Assembly: GCF_034190915.1 (NCBI RefSeq) | Contig: NW_026947496.1 | Coordinates: 54,868,501-54,932,500 of the forward strand | Origin: Cavia porcellus | Taxonomy: Eukaryota > Chordata > Mammalia > Rodentia > Caviidae | Reading direction: 5' to 3' | Length of the DNA: 64,000 nucleotides | Shown here: positions 1 to 8,047 of the stretch, piece after piece | Position numbering within the stretch: the first letter of the stretch is position 1 | Layout of the letters: each line of letters opens with the position of its first letter | The notes under the pieces: model-generated | Databases searched by the model: none | Seen by the model: only the letters and a program-made list of their open reading frames with translations | Told to the model about the DNA's origin: nothing | Translations under genes and position numbers: made by a program

Positions 1-2884
1 GGAGACATGTGTCTGCACAGGCAATTGCTCCTAGCCCCGTCTTCCATCACCACAGTGATCTACTCCATCTCTGGAGCATGAAGTAAACTCAAGAGGGGAA
101 GCTCCCTTCCCATAAGCCCACCAGAACCTAGTGACAAGGCATGTGCTGTAGAGCCCAACCTGGAAACCCTAGCTTAACATAAAAAAAACAGGAAGTTCTA
201 TCCCCAACACACTGAGCTCTTACAAGGAAGATGAGCAACCGTGCCAACCCAAATAAGAGGGCAGGAACATGGATGGAAGTGCTAGTGCGGAGAACTGCCC
301 TTCTGCTACCAAATTTCAAAAGCGGGGCTTTTGGAAGGAAGGCCTGTGGCGACCTGACCGTGAGCCCTCAGACTGAGCCTTCCGCGCTCAGAAGCCCAGG
401 GCTGGCTCTCTGCATGTTGTAGATTACTCTAGCCCAGAGCTCAAAGGGAAAATAATGTTGTTACCTGGAGAGCCAGCCCCTAAGAAGAAACTCTAATCAG
501 GGCATTTCTCTTTGTGACAAATGAAAATTACAGAGGTATTTGGAGAAGCACTGAAATTTATACAACAGCAATACCGTGTGCACTGATTTAAAAAGCAGGT
601 CATTTCCCTACACGTTTGTGACATAAATATTCTGATTCAGATGACAAAATGCCAGGCATAAACAACACTGCACAGTCCTTTCACAGAAACATTAATTGCA
701 TGGCTCTCTGATGCCCTCACTCAGTGAGTGACACTTGTGACTAAGTGGTTGCTCAGGCCAAAAAACTAGGTTTCTTCACCACTACTCAGACAGGCACTCA
801 GCTCCCATTTCTAGGATTTGGGAGTGAGGGTGGTCCTGGAGTGAAACCCACTCTCCATGCACGGTAGGCAGGTGTTCTTCTGCTGATCACACCTCCACTC
901 CCTCATGCTGCTCTCCTAACCTGTTGTCAAGGCCTCCACATTCTGTATGTGGTTTGGTTTTTACCTGCCTCTCCCAGCCACCCTGACGCGGTCCTCCTGC
1001 AGCAGGGCTGCATCACTTCCACACTGGTTTCCCTGCTGCTCCTCCCCCACAGTAGGCATCATGAGTGTCTGCTGACAGTACTGAACTTATGTCAGAAGGG
1101 TTAAAAGTAGGGGAATTAGCAATCTATATCCGATATGAAATTCCTCCAAATCACTGGAGATCCAGTCTTTATTTTTGTGTATTTGTGTGGCTTCTGTTCC
1201 AAGGCCACTTCATGGTTCAAAACAGTTACTAGAGATCAAGACATTACATCTGCTTTAAAACTAGAAGGAATGAGGAAAAACATTGAAGATCTTACCCCCT
1301 CCTTTAAAATATACTTTCCAGAATTGTACACAAAAGCTTTTACAATGCATCTACCCTGACTTAGTAACATGACCATACTTGATAGCAAAGGAGCCTGGGA
1401 AATTTGGTCTTTATCTCAGTCACATACTTAATAAAAATAAAGACAGTTATTACTAAGGAAAAAGTGATGAAGATATTCTGCTATTATACATAGTTTCTGC
1501 TCCTCTTCTTGCACATGACTCAGCCAGGCTGTGGTCATCATATACCCTATGAGGACATGATCTTTTCTCTTTAATGAAAAGGAGAAGATGACATTATCAA
1601 AACTTACCAGATGCAACCTAAGCTTTGACAAAAAAGAGGTGCTTTGGCAGAAATTTTAAAGCTTCCAAGCATATAGAGATTGACCATTCCTAATCCAAAC
1701 ATCTCAAATCCAAAATGACAAGTAGCTCCATTCTGTGGTAGGATGGGAAGCCTCCACAGAGCACAATCAAGACACAATCCAGCTTGTGGCTTTAGAAATG
1801 CACCTCAGTTACTCCAGACAACACTGTAGTAAGCAAGCCAAAGAGAAGCAGACAGCGAGACTCTGCAGGAGCTCACTGCAGTGCTCTCAGGAAGAGGTGG
1901 CTAGAAGGAGGTGGGGTGACACCGGACAGAAGAGATGTGGCTGAGCTCTAGCCATACTGTAGGTGTAGCACTTGCTGATTACTGAGAAGCAAGTGTGATA
2001 ACATGAGGCTTGGCCAGGAAGGCTGAGGACTGAAGGTGGGGATGCCATGCATTGATGGAGAGGGGATCTCTGGTGGAGAAGAAACAAACCAATAGAGGGA
2101 GAAAAATCAAAGGTCCTTTTCTGGCTGTTAGCAGCAGCAAACCAGCAGCCCCTGGGAAGGTCAGAAAGACAGGAGATGGATGAACCATGAGCAAGAGTGG
2201 AGTCAAGACTGGAGGTGAGTGTGTGTGGACTCATAAGCACACGGATGACACCGGAAGCTGGGAAACTGGGTGAGATCACCTGTGGAGGGTGTAGATGAGA
2301 AAAGAATAGAGGAGGAGCGGGGAGGGGTGGGCTGGAGGAGAGAGGAGGAAGTGAGAGGCTAAAAACAAGCTCATGACTCCAAGACGTACCAGTCCTAGGA
2401 CCAAGGTATGGATTTCTGGAAACCTCAGTTCCCTGACCTGTGAAATGGATCATGGAAAATCAGATGGGGCCTGAGGCCAGGCTTTGTAAATAGGGGACAG
2501 TCCTTGTTTCGGCATCAAAATAAGTAGTACTTTGAAACAAACGATTAGCTTTCTGCAGTCCGCTGGTGAGTTTTATGACCAGCTGTTATACAAATAAGTT
2601 GTGGTTTGATTGTGTTTCTTATAATTCTTCTTGTTCTTGTTTTACTTTTTCACATCAGCTTATGTGTTTAGGCGCAGCCCATGAAGCACCATATAAATGT
2701 AAAAATTGTTATTAAAAGTGTTCATAAAACCTCCTTCATAGTTCTCTTGTTTTATGTAACAAATAACATTCAACAACACTTTAGGGAAAAGGATCAACTC
2801 AAAGTAGAGAAAAAGAGTCCTTTTATTTTTTGCATTGAGTGCTAGCCACCAGATTTTAAATTATTCTCATGCATATCATAATGA
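1..2884. other. Gene-free unique DNA
   Basis: No coding exon or RNA gene is recognisable here. Open frames are short and the longest (188 codons, minus strand, 1887-2453) is low-complexity Ser/Pro/Leu. A purine-rich stretch lies at about 2290-2370, and about 2415-2460 resembles a small MIR piece. Positions 490-730 are moderately AT-rich, repeat-free and dense in homeobox-like words, so they could be a conserved non-coding element, but this is not proven. Confidence 0.5.
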
Positions 2885-2887
2885 AAA

Positions 2888-3110
2888 CAATAAAAACAAA
2901 GTGGCTAAGATTTCTAAGCACCTGCCCCATGTGAGTCTGTAATTATTATTATATACATTTCCTCATTTTACTTTTTCCCAATTCTCTTAAGAAAGGTATA
3001 TCACTATTCGCATATTACAGTGGGAGAAACTGAGGTGCAGAGAAATGCATGAGCTGGGATGTCAGAGCTGGCCTGTATGCCTGGGCAAGGGTGCTGCTAC
3101 TGCCCAGCAC
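2888..3110 (-). repeat. MIR SINE remnant
   Basis: Contains a degraded MIR core on the minus strand: a TCCTCATTTTAC-like word followed by AAACTGAGGTGCAGAGA and a run resembling the 'previously tested variable' core of MIR. It is diverged with no visible target duplication, as expected for this ancient tRNA-derived family. Confidence 0.6.
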
Positions 3111-3843
3111 TGACCTCTCACGCTGCCATCACCACTGCGATGCACCGCATGCTGCTTCCTTGTTCTGTTAGTTTCCTCCTGCTGGTGGTGACCACTGATG
3201 ATTCCATGCTGTCTTGGCCTCTGTTCAGCTAACACTGGACTGTCTCACCCTGGGAGCAAAGGTCTAACACCTTTGACAGTGCTCAGTTCAGCACTGTTCT
3301 CTCCCCCAGCTCCTCCATGTGGCTGATCTGTGTCCTCCGGTATATAGCTGCCTCCTGGTGACCACCTTCCTGTGAGATAGCCAGATGAAGGCTGTCTGAC
3401 CAGTCCTGTGGACTGGTGTATCCTGCACAGACTGCAGTGTGACTGCCTCCAGTAAACTCACCCATTGAAACATTGACAAGAAACATGTTTGGGTAGTGTC
3501 CTGGGCTTTAGCAAAGCCCTTACTCTGTCCCTCATGGTGTCTCTTGCCTGCAGTCCCTGACCTCTGTGTGTGGCCTCCAGGCATATGATATAAATCAGAT
3601 CCATAAGTACTGATGCTCTTATACTTTCATATTGAGGTTGTGTCCTTGAAATTGAACCCCAAATCCAACAACAAGGCTGCCCATAGGACCCAGGGCAAGT
3701 GAAGCCTCTTTTTATGCTTTTCTGTTCTACCTCTGGTGGCTGCCAGGGACAGGAGCTCCCAGTTAAGTTGAAAGAGAAAAATCAAATAGTTTCATACAAA
3801 ATACTGTATGCTGTGTAATCACAGATTAGGGACTTAAAACAAT
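3111..3843. other. Unique DNA upstream of the provirus
   Basis: No gene or clear repeat recognised. This is the pre-integration flank of the retrovirus and ends in the copy of the target site. Confidence 0.5.
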
Positions 3844-3849
3844 ACTAAC
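3844..3849. other. Target-site duplication, left copy (ACTAAC)
   Basis: The six bases just before the 5' LTR are ACTAAC. The same six bases follow the 3' LTR at 8533-8538. A perfect 6-bp duplication is typical of class II/betaretroviral integrase and shows that both proviral ends are intact and the locus has not been rearranged. Confidence 0.95.
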
Positions 3850-4020
3850 TGTTGGGAGCCGCAGCCCCGAGCCCGGTCGCCTCACTTGGCGGACGTGAGG
3901 CCTGTAGTAAAGAGTGAGGCCTGAGGTAGATTACCCCTCCCATCGAATATGTTAGTTTCCTGCTTACCGCGTAAACAACCCGCTCAACAATATAGTCTGC
4001 CTGGCAACTGATGATGTTAG

Positions 4021-4076
4021 CCAATCAGCTTGCCTTGCTTACTTTAACATGATTGGACACTGTACCCGTATATATA
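4021..4076 (+). promoter_or_regulatory. LTR core promoter: CCAAT, inverted CCAAT, TATA
   Basis: CCAAT at 4021-4025, ATTGG (reverse CCAAT) at 4052-4056 and TATATATA at 4069-4076 form a compact RNA polymerase II promoter, repeated at +4198 in the 3' LTR. Opposed CCAAT boxes suggest NF-Y binding. The start site, expected about 25-30 bp after TATA, is inferred. Confidence 0.75.
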
Positions 4077-4132
4077 CCGGTGCCACCCCTGGGCGGAAGT
4101 AGAAGCCAGGTAAAAGCCCGGAAGTAAAAGCC

Positions 4133-4245
4133 CAAAAGGAGCCGCGGAGAGCGGACCGGTAGAGGCTTTGGGGCAGGCTGAAGCACAAAAGGAGCCGCGG
4201 GGAGCGGACCAAAGGAGGCTTCAGCTGGGAGAACCCAGGGCAGGC
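4133..4245 (+). repeat. Tandem duplication inside LTR R region
   Basis: Two adjacent units (4133-4185 and 4186-4245) begin with the same 25-base core containing GGAGCCGCGG and GCGGACC, with one mismatch, and both end in GGGCAGGCTG. The second unit has an extra short insertion. Both LTRs carry it, so it predates this integration. Confidence 0.8.
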
Positions 4246-4260
4246 TGTACGGAGAAGGAA

Positions 4261-4266
4261 AATAAA
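4261..4266 (+). terminator. LTR polyadenylation signal AATAAA (5' copy)
   Basis: AATAAA occurs once in a suitable place in the LTR. The equivalent in the 3' LTR is 8459-8464, which would be the one used for the proviral transcript. Confidence 0.7.
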
Positions 4267-4336
4267 AAGAAAAGGTTGTCCACTACCAGACTATGTCGTG
4301 TGTCCTTCCTGCCGGCCGGGAGCGGACATCGACATT

Positions 4337-4354
4337 TGGTGGCCCGTACGGGGA
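4337..4354 (+). other. Primer binding site, complementary to tRNA-Ile(AAU) 3' end
   Basis: TGGTGGCCCGTACGGGGA lies two bases after the 5' LTR. Its reverse complement ends in GGGCCACCA, which matches the mature 3' end of mammalian tRNA-Ile(AAU) over 18 bases. It differs clearly from the Lys sites of most betaretroviruses and the Phe site of IAP. The match rests on my memory of the tRNA sequence. Confidence 0.85.
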
Positions 4355-4404
4355 CTGATCACCCCCGAGACGTGGAAGTGGACAACGCTCCAGTACAGAG
4401 CTGC

Positions 4405-4420
4405 GAGACAGGTGAGTTGG
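4405..4420 (+). other. Candidate major splice donor in the leader
   Basis: CAG|GTGAGT with GT at 4412-4413 is a near-perfect mammalian 5' splice site between primer site and gag, where retroviral leaders carry their major donor. With no env, what it would splice to is unclear. The best visible acceptor-like word is TTTCTTTACAG near 7816-7826. Confidence 0.5.
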
Positions 4421-4533
4421 GGATAAGCCTGGGCTCTGGGTGGCGCGCACCTACAGGGCTTTTAGACTCCCCTCAGGCTCACGCGTAAGTGGCGGATTCC
4501 TTGGGCCTCACGCGGTGAGTAACATATTAAAAA

Positions 4534-6249
4534 ATGGGAAACATGCTAGGTAGTAACATTAAGAGCGAGGGTGGTTGTGGAGAAAGCTCTCAAGAGCTTA
4601 CAAAAGTACGCAGGGTATCTGAGCAGGCCCAGTCAGGGAGCTCCCGAGAGGTGTCTGTCAAGGGGAACAAGGATGCTAAGGAGGAGGACGGGGCTCTAGC
4701 CTCGGAGTCGTCTGACTCCGAGGACGAGGGAAAGTTAAATGGCAAGGGGGCCAAAGAGACCAGCTGTCAGGAGCCTAAGTCGCTCAATAAGGAGTCGCAG
4801 GGTTCTTTTCCAGCGTCGCGCCGCGAATTGCGCTCTGCTCAACCTGGTCTGAGGAGGAGTAGAGAGCTCCTGAGCGCTCCCCGGCGCGAGAGGGAGGCGA
4901 AGCCTTCCGCCCCACCTTGGGGGCCGTTTCCGGAGGCGGTCCCTCGCCACGAGGCGGCCGCCTGGGAGCTCCCTCCCCTTTCGCCAGAACAGGAAGTGAT
5001 GCACGGGCCCCCATTTTCCGCCCAATCACGGCCGCCGTCTTATGCTCCGCCGCCGGCGGATCGGTATTTTTACAGGCGGCTTTGGCAGGGGGGACGCTTG
5101 TCTCATGAGGTACATCCACCTGGGATAGATAGTGGCCCCTACGAGATATTTCCTGTACAAGTAGCTATGGGCCAGGGACGCAATGTATGGGAGCCTTTTG
5201 AGATAAAGCAGATTAGAGAACTTAAAAATGCAGTTACAACCTTTGGGCCGACTGCGCCTTACACCATTGCCATGCTGGAGAATCTGTCTTCTGGGCCCCT
5301 CACCCCCGCGGACTGGATTCAGCTGGCAAAGGCCTGTCTGCCCTCGGGTAGTTACCTGGATTGGCGAGCCTGGTACGCAGAGTTCTCTGCAGAGCAGGCT
5401 GAGAGAAACGCCAATCGGGGAAACCGGGGGTGGAACAAGGAAATGCTTATGGGAAAAGGTCGGCACGCTGATGACCAGACCCAGTTCCCCGGCGCTGTCT
5501 ATGAGCAAATCAATGCCATAGGACTCCGCGCCTGGAAGCAAGTAAGTGGTGCCGGAACAGCCTCCTTGTGTCTTTCAAAAATAATTCAGGGTACCACAGA
5601 GCCATTTGTTGACTTTGTGGCCCGAATGCAAGATGCTGCCGATAAGATATTTTCTGATCCGGGAGTGGCTCGACCGCTGGTAAGGCAGCTGATTTTCAAA
5701 CAGTGTACAAAAGAGTGCAAGGCAGCGATAGCTCCTCATAAGAACAAGGACCTCAATGCCTGGATTAGGATATGCAGAGAGATAGGGGGGCCGCTCTCCA
5801 ACTCGGGAGTGGCTGCTCTCCTGGCCGCGGCTATACAGCAGAGGGGACCTCGCGGGTTAGAAGGGGAATGTAAGGCTAAAGGGTGTTTTGCCTGCGGGGA
5901 GCCAGGACACATTAAACGTCATTGCCCAAACAATGCAGATGCTAGGCCTCGTCCTAGGAATGAAGAACCATATGTTTGTGGGCGATGCAAGAAGGGATCA
6001 CACAAAGCTGAGGAGTGTAGGTCGGTCTTTGATGCTCAGGGCAACCGTATTTGTGGACAAGATGCTAGAGGGCCAAAAAACGGCCAGAGGGGGCCCCCTT
6101 CACAGACGGGCCCCCGCCCCAGAGACAGGACAGCTCAGGATGGCAGCCTTCAACAAGGGCCACCCCTGGGTCAGCAGGTGTGGACCTCAGTGTCGCCTCC
6201 AGACTTATATGGGTGTTCATCTTGTCATTTGTCACTCAGCACCCTATAA
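4534..6249 (+). CDS. gag: Gag polyprotein, intact frame, 571 residues
   Basis: Structural polyprotein of the retroviral particle. The ATG at 4534 follows an in-frame stop at 4528 and gives MGNMLGS, a myristoylation-type N terminus. Residues 20-120 are charged and Ser/Glu/Lys rich. I do not see the usual roughly 90-residue helical matrix domain, so matrix seems shortened or replaced. PSAP (124-127) and PPSY (167-170) are late-domain motifs that recruit ESCRT/NEDD4 factors. Capsid spans about 203-435, with the major homology region near 350-372 (QG..E.......R pattern). Two CCHC zinc knuckles lie at 451-464 and 482-495 (nucleocapsid). Lys515-Asn516 are encoded by the frameshift slippery site; the last ~55 residues overlap the pro frame and continue past the deletion junction, so the extreme C terminus is probably not native. 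No stop or frameshift breaks the gene. The family assignment is firm; particle formation is inferred. Confidence 0.95.
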   Translation: MGNMLGSNIKSEGGCGESSQELTKVRRVSEQAQSGSSREVSVKGNKDAKEEDGALASESSDSEDEGKLNGKGAKETSCQEPKSLNKESQGSFPASRRELRSAQPGLRRSRELLSAPRREREAKPSAPPWGPFPEAVPRHEAAAWELPPLSPEQEVMHGPPFSAQSRPPSYAPPPADRYFYRRLWQGGRLSHEVHPPGIDSGPYEIFPVQVAMGQGRNVWEPFEIKQIRELKNAVTTFGPTAPYTIAMLENLSSGPLTPADWIQLAKACLPSGSYLDWRAWYAEFSAEQAERNANRGNRGWNKEMLMGKGRHADDQTQFPGAVYEQINAIGLRAWKQVSGAGTASLCLSKIIQGTTEPFVDFVARMQDAADKIFSDPGVARPLVRQLIFKQCTKECKAAIAPHKNKDLNAWIRICREIGGPLSNSGVAALLAAAIQQRGPRGLEGECKAKGCFACGEPGHIKRHCPNNADARPRPRNEEPYVCGRCKKGSHKAEECRSVFDAQGNRICGQDARGPKNGQRGPPSQTGPRPRDRTAQDGSLQQGPPLGQQVWTSVSPPDLYGCSSCHLSLSTL

Positions 6250-7553
6250 TTTTTCCAAAGGTTACTGCCTCTGAGCCATTAGTCCTAGCAACTACAATAT
6301 ACACAGATGGCTCTAAGACGGGGATAGGCGCCTATGTGATCTTAGGCAAGCCCCCGGTTACCATACAATTTAAACCAGATCAGCCTCAGGTGGTGAAACT
6401 GCAGATCGTTAAAATGATTCTTGAACGGTTCTCAGAGGCCATTAACATTGTCTCCGATTCTAGGTATGTGGTCAATGCTATACAAGTGCTTGAGACTGCC
6501 GGTTTAATTAGATCCACTTCCACAGTGGCTGGGCTGTTCCTGTCTATCCAGACATTGCTTCAGAACAGACACCATAAGGTCTTCACCACCCACATAAGAG
6601 CACATACATCCCTGCCAGGGCCTATGGCACAGGGGAATGCGGCTGCTGACACTGCCACTCGCCCGTTATGGATTTTTACCTTACTAACACCAATCGAGCG
6701 AGCCCGTGCCTTCCATGATAAGTTTCATGTCAATGCCAGGACACTAGCAAACCATTTCCATGTTTCCAGAGCAGATGCACGAGATATCGTGCGACTATGT
6801 GACTCCTGTGCCACATACAAACCTGCCATACCGATGGGAGTAAACCCTCGAGGTTTGATCCCTGGTGATGTTTGGCAGATGGACATCACACATATACAGG
6901 AGTTTGGGACTCTTAAATATGTTCATGTTTCCACAGACACCTGTTCTCGCGTCATATTTACAACAGCAGAAACAGGTAAAAAAGTGTCTAATGTGATCAA
7001 TCATTGCCTGGCAGCTTGGGCCGCATGGGGCAAACCAAAAATATTAAAAACTGATAATGGACCAGCCTATATAGGCAAAGCCTTCAATGAGTTCTGCAAA
7101 ATGATGGAGGTTCAATTAAAACATGGTATCCCATACAATCCCCAAGGTCAAGAAATCATTGAGAGGGCTCATAAAAGCCTCAAAAAAATTTTACAAAAAC
7201 AAAAAGGGGGAGTAGGCCAAGGCCTGGCCCCAAAGGCACGATTATCCATGGCACTATTCACACACAATTTTTTAAATTTAAATAATGATAATCGCTCCCC
7301 AGCTGTGGAGCACTGCAACCCTTCCCCCAACCATAAAGGGTGGGTGAAGTGGAAAGATGTCCTGACAGGACAATGGATGGGCCCGGATCCAGTGGTCAGC
7401 TGGAACCGAGGCGCGGTTTGTGTTTTCCCACAGGAACCGGGACGAGAACCACTGTGGATACCGGAGAGACTGACACGGACAACAAAGCCCTCGACTAAAG
7501 ATCAGACCTGCCCTACTAGAGATCCATCACAGACCAACCAACAAGATAAATAG
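6069..7553 (+). CDS. pol: Fused pro/pol remnant: dUTPase start + RT end + RNase H + integrase
   Basis: Open -1 frame from just after the stop at 6066-6068 to the stop at 7551, 494 codons. It has no start codon of its own and would be reached by frameshifting at 6081. It begins with the pro-frame linker, then GSAGVDLS (6168-6191), a dUTPase entry motif, and passes directly into the RT connection and RNase H. Counting Val at 6180 as residue 1: RNase H acidic positions are Asp43, Lys73 (Glu expected), Asp93 and Asp157. Integrase has the HHCC zinc domain (His179, His183, Cys207, Cys210), the D,D-35-E core (Asp235, Asp292, Glu328) and a C-terminal DNA-binding domain with GQWMGPDPVV and PLWIPERLTR. 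Protease and the RT polymerase domains are deleted. Without protease, Gag and the fusion would stay uncleaved unless a helper acts in trans. Integrase looks intact by motif; RNase H activity is doubtful. Confidence 0.9.
   Translation, partial: RAKKRPEGAPFTDGPPPQRQDSSGWQPSTRATPGSAGVDLSVASRLIWVFILSFVTQHPIIFPKVTASEPLVLATTIYTDGSKTGIGAYVILGKPPVTIQFKPDQPQVVKLQIVKMILERFSEAINIVSDSRYVVNAIQVLETAGLIRSTSTVAGLFLSIQTLLQNRHHKVFTTHIRAHTSLPGPMAQGNAAADTATRPLWIFTLLTPIERARAFHDKFHVNARTLANHFHVSRADARDIVRLCDSCATYKPAIPMGVNPRGLIPGDVWQMDITHIQEFGTLKYVHVSTDTCSRVIFTTAETGKKVSNVINHCLAAWAAWGKPKILKTDNGPAYIGKAFNEFCKMMEVQLKHGIPYNPQGQEIIERAHKSLKKILQKQKGGVGQGLAPKARLSMALFTHNFLNLNNDNRSPAVEHCNPSPNHKGWVKWKDVLTGQWMGPDPVVSWNRGAVCVFPQEPGREPLWIPERLTRTTKPSTKDQTCPTRDPSQTNQQDK
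6075..6115 (+). promoter_or_regulatory. gag-pro -1 ribosomal frameshift site with GC hairpin
   Basis: A AAA AAC at 6075-6081 is in the correct register (gag codons AAA at 6076 and AAC at 6079). Seven bases later GGGGGCCC (6089-6096) can pair perfectly with GGGCCCCC (6108-6115) across an 11-base loop. Heptamer, spacing and stem match the betaretroviral gag-pro design. A pseudoknot partner was not identified. Confidence 0.85.
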
Positions 7554-8033
7554 AAATAGCGGTAGCCCAAAATGGACAAGAAGATCCTCAGACATATGCA
7601 TGGCTCGCTCGCCTAGCCTACGACCGAGTCTAGGGACGGTGAGCTTCCCACACTCCTCCTCTAAAAAATTATGATATAGCAGGGTAGATGAGTCAATGAC
7701 GGGTAAGAGCATGCCTCCCCAGCACGACTCGACCTAAGCCAGGCCCTACCCCATCCTGCACGTAAGCCGCTGGACTGTTAGATGCTGCCCAGGTCTAAAT
7801 TTCTCTCCGAGGGGATTTCTTTACAGAGAGGAAATGAGTACAAGCTTGTGTGCATCCAGGTTCCGTCCAGTTTGTGCCTGGCCCTAGAAAAAGGACGAGG
7901 GCCTCAGGGCCTTGACAGACCATGGGACGGCCGACCAGGGTCTAAGCCAAGGACCTACGGTGGGCCTACACATAGGGCATAAGCCTCTGCACCCAGTCCA
8001 GGAAGGGCTACGATGCGCACATTCATAAAAAAT
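7554..8033 (+). other. Non-coding proviral tail where env would lie
   Basis: About 480 bp between integrase and the polypurine tract with no frame over about 66 codons and no envelope features (no signal peptide, furin site, fusion peptide or membrane anchor). An acceptor-like TTTCTTTACAG occurs near 7816-7826. Envelope has been lost, or the lineage is ancestrally env-less as in IAP. The segment may hold RNA export or packaging signals, but nothing in the sequence proves this. Confidence 0.7.
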
Positions 8034-8047
8034 AAAAAAGGGGGAGA
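8034..8047 (+). other. Polypurine tract (plus-strand primer)
   Basis: AAAAAAGGGGGAGA lies immediately before the 3' LTR, the standard position and composition for the RNase H-resistant primer of plus-strand synthesis. Confidence 0.9.

Larger units (their letters stand above)
3850..4334 (+). repeat. 5' LTR of the provirus
   Basis: 485 bp with TG...CA ends (TGTTGGGAGC to ACATCGACA). U3 holds CCAAT at 4021, an inverted CCAAT at 4052-4056 and TATATATA at 4069-4076. AATAAA at 4261-4266 is the likely polyadenylation signal, giving a rather long R of about 170-190 bp if transcription starts near 4100. R contains a tandem duplication with a 25-bp core (4133-4157 and 4186-4210, one mismatch). The LTR is identical to the 3' copy except at 4144. 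Confidence 0.95.

Noticed and set aside
1887..2453. 188-codon minus-strand frame
   Set aside because: Low-complexity Ser/Pro/Leu from a purine-rich stretch; no domain or splice context.
4168..4488. 106-codon frame across the LTR/leader, with a relative at 8366-8665
   Set aside because: It begins at TTG, not ATG, runs through LTR, primer site and leader, and the 3' LTR copy simply repeats it. It reflects the GC-rich purine-rich LTR, not a gene.
4735..5541. Long minus-strand frames (96, 111 and 171 codons) opposite gag
   Set aside because: Shadows of the GC-rich gag frame; no domain, no promoter, and codon pattern follows gag.
5888..6274. 128-codon third frame overlapping the zinc knuckles
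   Set aside because: Overlaps the gag frame at the knuckles and encodes no recognised motif; neither in the gag nor the frameshifted pro register.
7554..8033. Possible env remnant
   Set aside because: No envelope motif in any frame and no frame above about 66 codons; annotated only as non-coding tail.
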